A stretch of 23,333 nt of DNA from NCBI GenBank assembly GCA_014799985.1, contig JAAVGZ010000066.1, forward strand, positions 1-23,333. Direction: 5' to 3'. Below, piece by piece: positions 14,961-22,874 of this stretch. The notes under the pieces are model-generated. The model was given only the letters and a program-made list of their open reading frames with translations, was not told the origin of the DNA and did not search any database. Source of the DNA: Helicobacter sp. (GTDB taxonomy: Bacteria; Campylobacterota; Campylobacteria; Campylobacterales; Helicobacteraceae). How positions within the stretch are numbered: position 1 is the first letter of the stretch; every line of letters starts with the position of its first letter. The position numbers were made by a program, and so were the translations under genes.

Positions 14961-14976
14961 AGCAAGGATTGTTCCA
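14961..14976 (-). promoter_or_regulatory. Candidate sigma-54 (RpoN) promoter
   Basis: On the minus strand TGGAAC, five bases and TTGCT match the -24/-12 consensus TGGCAC-N5-TTGCW with one change. The GGAAC form is common in Campylobacter and Helicobacter RpoN promoters. The GG and GC doublets are exactly ten bases apart. A start about 12 bases past the GC would fall near 14950, giving a leader of about 13 bases that just contains the GGAGGT site of the 77-aa gene. In these bacteria RpoN controls middle flagellar genes. Confidence 0.6.
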
Positions 14977-14988
14977 CTTATGACTTTT

Positions 14989-15549
14989 TTATTCTTGGAG
15001 CTGGTTGGTCGAAATTGTGATGTTTTTGCACGCGTCCTCGTAGTTGGGTTTGACCTCGAGAGCCTTTTGAAAATAGGCTTGGGCGATGTTCCATTCGCCT
15101 TTTTGGGCATAGATGACACCGATGTTGTTGAGTGCCTGTGAATGCGAGGGATTCTTGGCGATGATGATTTCGTAGCAGTGCAGCGCCTTTTCGGGCAGGC
15201 GCAAAATTTGATAGAGCAGGGCGACCTCGAAGAGAATCTCGAGGCGCGGCAGGAGCTCATACGAGCAAAGGAAATGCTCAATCGCCTTTTTGTAGTTTTC
15301 CCTGTGTTTGTAGTGGTGCGCGAGGTTTGCATGGAAAATGGGCGAGTTGGGCGCGAGCTGCAAGGCTTTGTGCATCATCTCAAAGCCCTCCTCGCGCCCC
15401 TCGTCAAGCTCGATGAGCCCGAGCAAATGCCACACATCGGCGTTGTTGTAATCGTCAATCAGAATCTCCATATACAAATCGCGCGCCTCTTTGCGCCGCC
15501 CTGCCTTGTGGTGCTCAAGCGCCACTTTCATCATTTCTGCTATTTTCAC
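14989..15549 (-). CDS. TPR-repeat protein
   Basis: A 186-residue protein made almost entirely of about five tetratricopeptide repeats. Examples are HHKAGRRKEARDLYMEIL (about 13-30), the ADVWHLLGLIELDEGREEG unit, the FHANLAHHYKHRENYKKAIEHF unit, LRLPEKALHCYEIIIAKNP and the final QALNNIGVIYAQKGEWNIAQ unit. There is no signal peptide, so it is likely a cytoplasmic scaffold. It starts with GTG at 15549, overlapping the TGA of the TolC-type gene (GTGA), which argues for translational coupling. An ATG five codons later is a possible alternative. Its place directly after the three type I secretion genes suggests it assists that exporter or its substrate, but TPR proteins also occur with protein glycosylation. 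Confidence 0.85.
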   Translation of the reverse strand: MKIAEMMKVALEHHKAGRRKEARDLYMEILIDDYNNADVWHLLGLIELDEGREEGFEMMHKALQLAPNSPIFHANLAHHYKHRENYKKAIEHFLCSYELLPRLEILFEVALLYQILRLPEKALHCYEIIIAKNPSHSQALNNIGVIYAQKGEWNIAQAYFQKALEVKPNYEDACKNITISTNQLQE

Positions 15550-16862
15550 CGAATCGTTCTGCCTAAAAGATTGATTTTGCGCTCGATTTCATAGATTCTG
15601 TCCGTGTTGAGCGTGCCCGTTACATCGAGCAGGTTGAGCTGATTGACAATCAAATCATACACCGCGTCAATCAAATCGCGGCGCACCTGATAGAGCCGTG
15701 AGCGCGCCTCGAGGACATCAAAGAGGCTGCGCAAGCCGCGCTCATAGCCCTGCTCGATGGTCGAGAGATAGAGTTGCGCCGAATACTCGCTATCTTTGAA
15801 AACCTTCACGCTCTCAATCGCGAGCTTTTGCTCGGAGAGCGTGCGCTCGAGCTTCAGAATCGCCTGCTTCTTGTAATGGTTGAGGTCTTCGATTGCCGCA
15901 TTTTGCATCTTGAGCCCCTCGCGAATCGCCGATTGCGTGCGCCCGCCCTCGAAAATCGGGAGGCTCACGACAATGAGCGCGCGCAAGTCGTTCTCGCGCA
16001 GCGATGGGTCGCGGCTCTCGGTGTGCTTTTGCGAAATCTGAAAGTCCGCCGTGGGGAAGTGCTGCCAACGGCGAATCGTCAATTCACGTTGCGCAAGCTC
16101 GAGCTGCTTTTGGGCAATCTGCACATCGGGGTTGTTGGCGAGCCCCTTTTGCCAATCATACGAAGCGATGATGAGCGCATCGGGGTTGATTTGCTCGAGC
16201 GAGATGTCGAGGATTCTGTCGTTTGTGATTTTCTCGCCAATCATGTATTCCAATGTCATTTTCGCGACATTGTAGCGCTGCTCTTCGGCGAGCAGCTCGG
16301 CGCGCGAGCGGTCGAAAGCCACGCGCGCTTCGAGCATGCCCATTTTTGTGTTGAGCCCCGCTTGCAGCATGCCGCTTGTTTGGCGAAACTTGACTTCGTT
16401 TGCGTCGACCATCGCGCGCGCGAGCGCGAGGTTTTTTTGCGTGCGCATCACATCAAAATATGCCTTCGCCACCTCGAGCCCGAGCTGATTGGCGCGCCTT
16501 TGGAGCTCGTATTCTGCGCCTTTTGCCCTGTCTTTTGCTTGGTCGAGCTCGAGATAGAGCCCGGGGCGAAACACGGGCACATAGGCGGTGATTCCATAGT
16601 CTTTGTAGGGCTCGCTAATCTCGGGCACGGTGTAGTTGTATTTGTTGTGCCCTGCGGACGCATCGACCGTGATTCGCGGCAGAAGCGCGCCAAGAGCCTG
16701 ATTCACGCCTTCGGCTGTGGCTTCTGTGCGGTAACGTTGGGCGAGAATCTGCGATTCTTTTTGCAGCGCTTTTTCATAGGCGCGCGAGAGCGTGAGAATC
16801 TGGTCTTCGCGAGCAAGCATCACACCAAGGAGCGCGAGGAGGAGAAGCCACTTATTGTTCAC
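15546..16862 (-). CDS. TolC-family outer-membrane channel of a type I secretion system
   Basis: A 438-residue outer-membrane efflux protein forming the exit duct of the exporter encoded by the same operon. The N-terminal signal peptide is short (MNNKWLLLLALLGVMLA). Two repeated OEP halves follow, with long heptad helices, for example the LGLEVAKAYFDVMRTQKNLALA region near 125-145 and EGLKMQNAAIEDLNHYKKQ in the second half. The sequence ends with LLDVTGTL-type residues shortly before the C terminus, as in TolC relatives of the PrtF/LipD kind. The GTG start at 16862 has AAGGG upstream and overlaps the adaptor gene by 11 bp. It overlaps the TPR gene by 4 bp. Confidence 0.9.
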   Translation of the reverse strand: MNNKWLLLLALLGVMLAREDQILTLSRAYEKALQKESQILAQRYRTEATAEGVNQALGALLPRITVDASAGHNKYNYTVPEISEPYKDYGITAYVPVFRPGLYLELDQAKDRAKGAEYELQRRANQLGLEVAKAYFDVMRTQKNLALARAMVDANEVKFRQTSGMLQAGLNTKMGMLEARVAFDRSRAELLAEEQRYNVAKMTLEYMIGEKITNDRILDISLEQINPDALIIASYDWQKGLANNPDVQIAQKQLELAQRELTIRRWQHFPTADFQISQKHTESRDPSLRENDLRALIVVSLPIFEGGRTQSAIREGLKMQNAAIEDLNHYKKQAILKLERTLSEQKLAIESVKVFKDSEYSAQLYLSTIEQGYERGLRSLFDVLEARSRLYQVRRDLIDAVYDLIVNQLNLLDVTGTLNTDRIYEIERKINLLGRTIR

Positions 16863-18201
16863 GGAGACCCTTAATAAAGAGATTTTCGAAAGGTTGAATC
16901 AGATATTCAAGCAATGTGCGGCTGCCCGTTACAATCATCGCGTCAGCGGGCATACCCGGCTTAATCTCGAGCTTGTTGCGCGCCAATTCTTCTTGCCCTT
17001 TGTCAGTCAGGCGAATCTTGACGCCATAGTAGGGCATTTGCGTTGCCGCATCGACAAGCGCATCGGCAGAGACTTCATAGACTTCGCCCTGCACAGCCTT
17101 GAGCGAGCGCACATGCGCAAAGCCCGCGAACTGAATGTCGGCATTCATACCCGTGTCGACATAGTTGATTTCATGCGTGGCGACCTTGCCATCGATGATG
17201 AGCTTCTCGTTGGCGGGCACGATGTCGAGAATCGGCGAGCCGGGCGTAATCACCGCGCCGAGCGTGTGGACGTTGAGGTTGAGCACCGTGCCATCAACGG
17301 GCGAGCGGATTTCGGCGCGCGCCAAAGAATCCTTGAGCGTGTTCGTGCGCGCACGCAGCTCGGCGATGCTGCGTTGCGTGTCGCTTAGCTCGGCGAGCAC
17401 GGTGCGCAAAAACTCTTGGCGACTCACAATCATTTGCGATTCAATCTCGGAAATCTGCACCTCGATTCGCGCGACTTCAGCGCCATAGTTGGCAATCTCG
17501 CCCTCGATGCGGACTTTCTCGCGCGTGATGTCGCGCAGGCGCATTTTGTCAACGAGTTGCTGCTCGAAGAGATTCTCCCATTCGCTAATCTCTTCGACAT
17601 ACGAGAGCAGCAAGTCTTGGCGGCTTTGCGTAACGGCGTCTATGCCCTCGACTTGGTTGCGCAGCTGCTCGATTCGTTGCGCCGAGACGATTTCGCTATC
17701 GTCAAGTAGCTTCTTGCGTGCGACAAACTCGCTTTGTTGCGCGTTCATCATGCTTTGCGAAATCGCATCGGTGTTCGTGAGCAGCTCTTGTGGGAACGCG
17801 ATGTCGGGCGCGTCATCGCGCTCGGCAATCAGCCGCGCCTCTTTGGCGAGGCTCTCGAGCAGCTGGGCGTTTGCAATCTCGAGCTCGGATTGGAAATGGA
17901 TTTTTTCGAGCGAGACGAGCAGCTGCCCCTGTTTGACAGAATCGCCGTCTTTGACGAGAATCTGTTCCACGATTCCGCCCTCGAGGTGTTGAATCAACTT
18001 GCGGTTGCCCGAAACGCTGACTTGCCCCATTGCCGCAACGGCGCTCGAGAGCGGCGCGAGCGAGCCCCAAACGCCAAAGGCGAGCACGAACAAGCCGAGC
18101 ACGGTGATTGCCAAAATGCGATAGGGTCGGTCGTTGAGCGTGGCAAATTCTTCAGAATCGTATTCGAGGGGCTGGACGATGAGTTCGTATTTTTTTTCCA
18201 T
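16852..18201 (-). CDS. HlyD-family periplasmic adaptor of a type I secretion system
   Basis: A 449-residue membrane-fusion protein linking the inner-membrane ABC exporter to the outer-membrane channel. One transmembrane helix lies at about 29-50. It is followed by a barrel-sandwich/lipoyl half-motif (HLEGGIVEQILVKDGDSV, about 72-89), a long coiled-coil hairpin (about 100-300) and the second lipoyl half starting at RAEIRSPVDGTVL. The C terminus carries the family motif PGMPADAMIVTGSRTLLEYL and ends in a PFENLF segment, as in PrtE/LipB/HlyD adaptors. The ATG at 18201 follows a GAGGCGGA site. It is 11 bp after the ABC gene and overlaps the next gene by 11 bp. Confidence 0.93.
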   Translation of the reverse strand: MEKKYELIVQPLEYDSEEFATLNDRPYRILAITVLGLFVLAFGVWGSLAPLSSAVAAMGQVSVSGNRKLIQHLEGGIVEQILVKDGDSVKQGQLLVSLEKIHFQSELEIANAQLLESLAKEARLIAERDDAPDIAFPQELLTNTDAISQSMMNAQQSEFVARKKLLDDSEIVSAQRIEQLRNQVEGIDAVTQSRQDLLLSYVEEISEWENLFEQQLVDKMRLRDITREKVRIEGEIANYGAEVARIEVQISEIESQMIVSRQEFLRTVLAELSDTQRSIAELRARTNTLKDSLARAEIRSPVDGTVLNLNVHTLGAVITPGSPILDIVPANEKLIIDGKVATHEINYVDTGMNADIQFAGFAHVRSLKAVQGEVYEVSADALVDAATQMPYYGVKIRLTDKGQEELARNKLEIKPGMPADAMIVTGSRTLLEYLIQPFENLFIKGLREQ

Positions 18202-18212
18202 TGTTTCCGCCT

Positions 18213-19928
18213 CTATTTCGTGATTGCGCTTTGTTGGTTTTGCGCAGCCAAAGCCTTGAGTACATCATCGCGAGCTCCGTAGGATTGCAAAACTCCTTCT
18301 TTGAGCAGCGCAATCTTGTCGGCAGCGTTGAGCACAGCCATTCTGTGGGTGATGAGCACAACGGTTGTGCCCTTTGCCTTGAGCGCAAGCACGGCTTGCA
18401 ACAGCGCGCGTTCGCCCGTGTCGTCAAGGTTCGAGTTGGGTTCGTCAAGCAAGACGAAGTTGGGGTTGCCATAGATGGCGCGCGCAAGCGCGATGCGCTG
18501 CCGCTGCCCGCCGCTTAGCGCCACGCCGCCGGGACCAATGGGCGTGTCGTAGCCGTTGGGGAATTGCAAAATCATGTTGTGCACGCCCGCGAGCTTCGCC
18601 GCCTCGAGCACCTGTGTGGAATCCACCTCGCCATAACGTGCGATGTTCTCGGCGATGCTGCCCTCGAAAAGCTCGATGTCTTGGGGCAGATAGCCGATGT
18701 AGCGCCCGAGCTCGATTCTGTCGTATTGCTCGATGTCAGCGCCATCATAGCGCACCTTGCCCGAATAGGCGCGCCAAACGCCGAGCATGGCGCGCGCCAG
18801 CGAGCTCTTGCCCGCCGCGCTTGGTCCAATGATTCCCACGACTTCGCCCGCGTTGATGGCGAGGCTCACATTTTTCACGACCATTTGGCGCGAGTTGGGC
18901 GGGACAACGGTCAGCGCCTCGACAGCGACATTGCCCTGCGGCATGGGCAGCGCCATGGGTTTGGGGTCAACGGGAATCTCGGAGAGCAGCGCAACCATGC
19001 GATGATACGCCTGCCGCGCGCTGACAAATTGCTTCCACGTGTTTGTGAGCATGTCCATCGGTGCAAGCGCACGTCCCATGACGATGGAGCCCGCAATCAT
19101 CATACCCGGCGTGAGCTCGGATTCGATAACCAAATACGCGCCAAGCCCAAGAATGAGGCTTTGGAAAAACATGCGCAAGCTCTTTGAGAGATTCGCCCAA
19201 ATCCCTGCTTCATCGCTCGCCATTGTTTGCTCGTTCGAGAAGTCGATGTAGCGCTCCATCCAGCGCACCTTGACGTTTTCGCGCATGCCCATTGCCTGAA
19301 TCACCTCGCTGTTGCGCAAAGCGCCGTTGAGGAAGCTCGCCGCGTTTTGGTATTTTTTGTTGGATTCTTCGAGCTTGGTTTTGGTGCGCCACTCATTTAT
19401 CATCGTGAGCGAGAAAACGACAAAGCCGGCGAAGATGGCGAAGATGCCAAAGTAGGGGTGGAACATGAAAAGGATAAAGATGTAAATGGGCACCCAAGGG
19501 AGGTCGAAAAAGGCGAAAATGGGCATTCCTGTCATGAATTGGCGAATCTGCGTGATGTCGTTGAGCGCCTGCGAGCTCGCGCGCCCGGGGTGGAGGTTGG
19601 CATAGTTGAACATCAGGTTGAAAACGCGCGTGCGCAAGCGGTTGTTGATTTGATTCCCTGCGCGCACCAAGAGTCGCGAGCGGACGAACTCCAAGCAGCC
19701 CATGACGCCAAAAAAAATGGCGACAACGAGCGTGAGCATGAGCAATGTTTCGAGGCTGCGGCTCGCCAAGACGCGGTCATAGATTTGGAGCATATACAAA
19801 GAGGGCGAGAGCATAAGAAGATTGATGAAACAACTCGCTAATGCCGCATAATAGAACGCTCCCTTTGATGCTTTGATGACATCAACGAGCTCATTTTGTG
19901 GGATATTTAGAGAGCTTGGTTTTAGCAT
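18213..19928 (-). CDS. Type I secretion ABC transporter (permease-ATPase, PrtD type)
   Basis: A 571-residue exporter half-transporter with an N-terminal membrane domain (six helices between about 25 and 290) and a C-terminal ATPase. Walker A is GPSAAGKSS (368-376), the Q-loop LPQDIELF (414-421), the signature LSGGQ (471-475), Walker B FVLLDEP (491-497) and the switch His528. It lacks the C39 peptidase domain of bacteriocin exporters and the C39-like domain of HlyB, so it belongs to the PrtD/AprD/LipB type, whose substrates carry an uncleaved C-terminal signal. All catalytic motifs are intact. ATG 19928 has AAGG nine bases upstream, and a candidate promoter lies at 19971-19976. It is the first gene of the block. 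Confidence 0.95.
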   Translation of the reverse strand: MLKPSSLNIPQNELVDVIKASKGAFYYAALASCFINLLMLSPSLYMLQIYDRVLASRSLETLLMLTLVVAIFFGVMGCLEFVRSRLLVRAGNQINNRLRTRVFNLMFNYANLHPGRASSQALNDITQIRQFMTGMPIFAFFDLPWVPIYIFILFMFHPYFGIFAIFAGFVVFSLTMINEWRTKTKLEESNKKYQNAASFLNGALRNSEVIQAMGMRENVKVRWMERYIDFSNEQTMASDEAGIWANLSKSLRMFFQSLILGLGAYLVIESELTPGMMIAGSIVMGRALAPMDMLTNTWKQFVSARQAYHRMVALLSEIPVDPKPMALPMPQGNVAVEALTVVPPNSRQMVVKNVSLAINAGEVVGIIGPSAAGKSSLARAMLGVWRAYSGKVRYDGADIEQYDRIELGRYIGYLPQDIELFEGSIAENIARYGEVDSTQVLEAAKLAGVHNMILQFPNGYDTPIGPGGVALSGGQRQRIALARAIYGNPNFVLLDEPNSNLDDTGERALLQAVLALKAKGTTVVLITHRMAVLNAADKIALLKEGVLQSYGARDDVLKALAAQNQQSAITK

Positions 19929-19970
19929 ATTGGGCAGCCTTGTAAAATCCTATTGAAAATCAAAAAAGCG

Positions 19971-19976
19971 ATTCTA
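19971..19976 (-). promoter_or_regulatory. Candidate extended -10 for the type I secretion operon
   Basis: On the minus strand TGT-TAGAAT is an extended -10 pattern 42 bp before the ABC transporter ATG. It lies in the 95-bp gap after the upstream gene's stop and is AT-rich around it, with no clear -35. Confidence 0.45.
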
Positions 19977-20023
19977 ACAGATGACAATAAACAATCGACA
20001 ACCGACAAGGATTTGGCAAGGCA

Positions 20024-20860
20024 CTATTTGCACTCAAGCGATACATTCGCGCTTGCGCTAAACTCTCTGCCCTCTTGCACAAGGGGCAAGGTCGCATTGA
20101 TGTTCGGCACGGGCGCTGCGCCGCTCGCTTCTGCGACTGTCATGTCCGCCATTGCCGCCTTCATCATCGGCGCGCGTATGCTTTGCCCGAAGTCGATTCG
20201 CTTGGGTGTGCATGCCTTGCCCAAAATCGCGCCATAGTCTTTCGCGAGCGCGTTGGCTTGGTTGATGATGTTTTGGTACAAATGGCGTTGGTGTGCCTTG
20301 AAATTCTCATGTTCATGCTCATAGCTGGGCTCAAGCGCGGGGATATTCAAAATCGCATAGCCGCTTTGGCTCGCCATGTTGTCGATGTCGGAGAGTAGGG
20401 CGTTGTATGCGTTTAGCTGCTCTTTTTGAATCTTGCACGCAAAGTGGGAATGTAGCGAGAATCCCGCAACGCTGCGCTGCCCGTTGTCGAAGCGATACGA
20501 TGGCGCGACCTCATAGCTGCCGCCGCTGCAAAAGTTTTCTTTTTCGGCGCGAGCGAGAATCTGCACAAACAGGCGCGAAATCGCCGCTTTGTCCTCCGAG
20601 CTTAGCTCGACTTTGGTGCTCAAAGATGAGCTCGCGCTCAATGTGGGGTTAGAGACGAAATGCGTGGGCAAAATTTTGATGCTTGCTTGGAGATTCTGGC
20701 TAAGTTGTAGTCCTCGTTGTGTTTCTTGTGCGCCTTGTGTGGGCGCTTGGTTTGGCGATTGGGGCGATTGAATGAAAAAGGTAAAAAACGCCCCGAGAAT
20801 AAAGACAACAAGAATCCCGATGATTCCCGCAAGGCTTTTGAGTGTTTGCACTAGCGACAT
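20024..20860 (-). CDS. Membrane-anchored protein, possibly SIMPL (DUF541) domain
   Basis: A 278-residue protein with an N-terminal hydrophobic helix (about residues 8-32) that looks like a signal anchor, then a Pro/Gln/Ser linker (about 33-55) and a folded periplasmic domain. The pattern of the latter half, a helix with AxALAKDYGAILGKA, then PMMKAA, then a final ASANVSLEC strand, resembles SIMPL-domain proteins, whose molecular role is poorly defined. Two or three cysteines lie in the outer domain. This family call is tentative. The ATG at 20860 is chosen because AAGGAG lies five bases upstream and a TATAAT lies at 20880-20885; the in-frame upstream start at 20899 would lie beyond that promoter. 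It is divergent from lysA and separated from the secretion operon by 95 bp. Confidence 0.75.
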   Translation of the reverse strand: MSLVQTLKSLAGIIGILVVFILGAFFTFFIQSPQSPNQAPTQGAQETQRGLQLSQNLQASIKILPTHFVSNPTLSASSSLSTKVELSSEDKAAISRLFVQILARAEKENFCSGGSYEVAPSYRFDNGQRSVAGFSLHSHFACKIQKEQLNAYNALLSDIDNMASQSGYAILNIPALEPSYEHEHENFKAHQRHLYQNIINQANALAKDYGAILGKACTPKRIDFGQSIRAPMMKAAMADMTVAEASGAAPVPNINATLPLVQEGREFSASANVSLECK

Positions 20861-20871
20861 GATAACTCCTT

Positions 20872-20892
20872 TTTTGGGTATTATACCCAAAA
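20872..20892. promoter_or_regulatory. 21-bp perfect palindrome with TATAAT between the SIMPL-like gene and lysA
   Basis: TTTTGGGTAT and ATACCCAAAA form a perfect 10-bp inverted repeat around one central base. On the minus strand it contains TATAAT (20880-20885), placing a start about 13 bases before the ATG at 20860. A dyad centred on a -10 in a 77-bp divergent region could be an operator acting on one or both genes. Confidence 0.5.
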
Positions 20893-20906
20893 TAGACAAA
20901 AGCGGG

Positions 20907-20912
20907 TAGAAT
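20907..20912 (+). promoter_or_regulatory. Candidate -10 for lysA
   Basis: TAGAAT lies 25 bp before the lysA ATG at 20938, inside a small dyad (AGCGG at 20901-20905, CCGCT at 20913-20917). An AAGGA site at 20927-20931 follows. Confidence 0.4.
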
Positions 20913-20937
20913 CCGCTTTATTTTTCAAGGAAGGGCT

Positions 20938-22182
20938 ATGGAACAATCCTTTTTCCCAAACATGAGCGAGCTTGCAAAGCGCTTTGGCACGCCGCTATAT
21001 CTCTATGATTTTGCGCACATCACGCGGCAATATAGCGCGCTCAAAGACGAGTTTGCGGCGCGCAAATCGCTGATTGCCTATGCGCTCAAGGCGAACTCAA
21101 ATTTGAGCATTGTCGCACATCTTGCGCGTTTGGGTGCGGGCGCTGATTGTGTGTCGCTTGGCGAGGTCAAGCGCGCGCTGCTCGCGGGTGTTGCGCCCTA
21201 CAAAATCATCTTTAGCGGCGTGGGCAAGCAAGAATACGAGATTCGCGAGGCGCTCAAAATTGGGATTCTCTTCCTCAACATCGAGAGCGAAGCCGAGCTC
21301 TTGTGTGTCGAAAAAGTCGCACATGAGCTCGGAATCTGCGCGCGCATTTCGTTGCGCGTCAATCCCGACATCGACCCAAAGACGCACCCCTATATCTCGA
21401 CAGGCTTGAGCGAAAATAAATTTGGCGTGAGCATTGACGAGGCGAAGCGGCTCTATCTCTATGCCCACAAATCCGAACATCTCGAGCCTGTGGCGATTCA
21501 TTTCCATATCGGTAGCCAGATTCTAAGCCTAGAGCCCCTCGCGCAATCGGTGCAAAAGATTGCCGCGCTTCTGCGCTCGTTGCTCGCCATTGGGCTGCCG
21601 CTGCGGTTTTTCGATGTGGGCGGCGGAATCGGAATCGCCTACAAAAACGAACAAACCTTCGCGCTCTACGACTATGCGCAAATGATTCTCGCGAACCTAA
21701 GCGGGCTTGATGTAACGATTATCTGCGAGCCCGGGCGCTTTCTTGTGGGCAACGGCGGATTCTTCGTCTGCTCGGTGCTGTATGAGAAAATCACGCAAAG
21801 CAAGCGTTTCGTGATTGTCGATGGCGCGATGAACGACCTCGTGCGCCCGACACTCTATCAGGCATACCACGATGTCGCGGTGTGGCGCGGTGGCGGCTGG
21901 CTCGCCGACAATGGGAGCGCATGCGACATCGTGGGACCCATCTGCGAGAGCGGCGATTGGCTCGCCAAAGATGTCGCCCTGCCGCCGCTGCAAAATGGCG
22001 ATTTGATTGTGTTCAAGGGCGCTGGGGCGTATGGCATGGCGATGGCGAGCAATTACAACTCGCGCCCGCGCGCCGCCGAAGTCGCGTTTGATGACACGGG
22101 GAAAATCTGGCAGATTCGCACGCGCGAGAGCATGGAGAATCTCTGGGCGCTCGAGCTGCCGTTTTTGAACGCGCAAAGCTAG
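20938..22182 (+). CDS. lysA: Diaminopimelate decarboxylase
   Basis: A 414-residue PLP enzyme of fold type III that decarboxylates meso-diaminopimelate to lysine, the last step of lysine synthesis, in the cytoplasm. The PLP lysine is Lys51 in YALKANSN (48-55). HIGSQ is at 190-194, the phosphate-binding DVGGGIG at 226-232 and EPGR at 264-267. The cross-subunit Cys336 sits in ICESGD, and GAYGM at 363-367 is followed by SNYNSRPR. Length is typical. The ATG follows AAGGA by six bases. It ends 2 bp before the stop of the convergent methyltransferase gene. GC content is high (about 55%). Confidence 0.96.
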   Translation: MEQSFFPNMSELAKRFGTPLYLYDFAHITRQYSALKDEFAARKSLIAYALKANSNLSIVAHLARLGAGADCVSLGEVKRALLAGVAPYKIIFSGVGKQEYEIREALKIGILFLNIESEAELLCVEKVAHELGICARISLRVNPDIDPKTHPYISTGLSENKFGVSIDEAKRLYLYAHKSEHLEPVAIHFHIGSQILSLEPLAQSVQKIAALLRSLLAIGLPLRFFDVGGGIGIAYKNEQTFALYDYAQMILANLSGLDVTIICEPGRFLVGNGGFFVCSVLYEKITQSKRFVIVDGAMNDLVRPTLYQAYHDVAVWRGGGWLADNGSACDIVGPICESGDWLAKDVALPPLQNGDLIVFKGAGAYGMAMASNYNSRPRAAEVAFDDTGKIWQIRTRESMENLWALELPFLNAQS

Positions 22183-22184
22183 CG

Positions 22185-22790
22185 CTATGGCGCAAAGAAC
22201 AGAATCGGGACGATTCCAAGCGCTTGCAACAGCTGCCACAAAAGCAGGAAAGACGCGAACAAGAACCACGCAACGCTGCGCTTGATTTCTTTGTGCAAGA
22301 ACTTGGGGCGCACGAGAATTTGTTCGGGCGTCTCGAAAGGTTGGCGCGGGAAGAATCGCGGCACAGAGGCGAGGTATGCGCGATACGAATCGCCGAATTT
22401 GTCGGTCAGGAATGTCTCCTCGCGCCTAATGGTGCGCTGATAAATCCAATAGAACCCAAGCGCGCCAACAAGGAGCAGGAGCATCTGCGCCTGCAATGCC
22501 AAAAGCCCCATGAACGCGATGAATGAGAAAAAATACAACGGATTGCGCGTGGCGCTATAAGGTCCATAGTCGATGAAAGTTTTGCCGTCTACGCCTTCGT
22601 TTTTCATTCCCCCGATGAAGAGCGTGCTATACAGCCTCCCGCCAACGCCAATGCCCACGGCGATGATGCCTAGAATCTTGAACACAACATCGACCCAAAA
22701 GGGGCACATTGCCTCCGAGAGAAGTACCCAAAACGCGCCGAGAATGCCAAACGCGAAGGTGTAGGGAAACCGATTGAAATGCTTTGCCAT
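22185..22790 (-). CDS. Integral-membrane methyltransferase, ICMT/PEMT-like
   Basis: A 201-residue membrane protein with hydrophobic segments at about 10-30, 36-58, 86-115 and 172-198. It carries the SAM-binding pattern of isoprenylcysteine carboxyl methyltransferase and phospholipid methyltransferase relatives: GPYSATRNPLYFFSF (77-91, with Arg82-Asn83-Pro84 where most have RHP), then REE (123-125) and FGDSYRAYLASVPRFFP (132-148). The bacterial members methylate lipids or unknown small targets; the substrate cannot be told here. ATG 22790 follows AAGGA by seven bases. The region upstream holds a tRNA-like fragment and a G12 tract (C12 on the coding strand) about 73 bp before the start codon. 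Confidence 0.85.
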   Translation of the reverse strand: MAKHFNRFPYTFAFGILGAFWVLLSEAMCPFWVDVVFKILGIIAVGIGVGGRLYSTLFIGGMKNEGVDGKTFIDYGPYSATRNPLYFFSFIAFMGLLALQAQMLLLLVGALGFYWIYQRTIRREETFLTDKFGDSYRAYLASVPRFFPRQPFETPEQILVRPKFLHKEIKRSVAWFLFASFLLLWQLLQALGIVPILFFAP

Positions 22791-22802
22791 ACATTTTTCC
22801 TT

Positions 22803-22848
22803 GAGATAGCCTAGTGGTTAGGTCGCGCGGTTGCAGAGCCGATTTGGA
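22803..22848 (+). other. tRNA-like 5' fragment (degenerate, Cys-type GCA loop)
   Basis: The run TAGCCTAGTGGTTAGG looks like the D-arm of a tRNA, and GCGCGGTTGCAGAGCCG resembles an anticodon arm with a GCA loop shortened by about one base (CGGT pairs with GCCG). No T-arm (GGTTCRA-type) and no 3' acceptor half follow; the sequence instead runs into the G12 tract. It is therefore not a functional tRNA gene, and may be a remnant or a coincidence. Confidence 0.25.
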
Positions 22849-22862
22849 TTTGCGTTGCGTGC

Positions 22863-22874
22863 GGGGGGGGGGGG
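22863..22874. repeat. Homopolymer tract of twelve G
   Basis: Twelve consecutive G bases, a length typical of slipped-strand phase-variable tracts in Helicobacter and Campylobacter. No convincing coding frame crosses it: the + frame reaching the stop at 22982-22984 is only about 60 codons from the previous stop. It lies upstream of the minus-strand methyltransferase gene, where it could alter promoter spacing. Confidence 0.85.
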
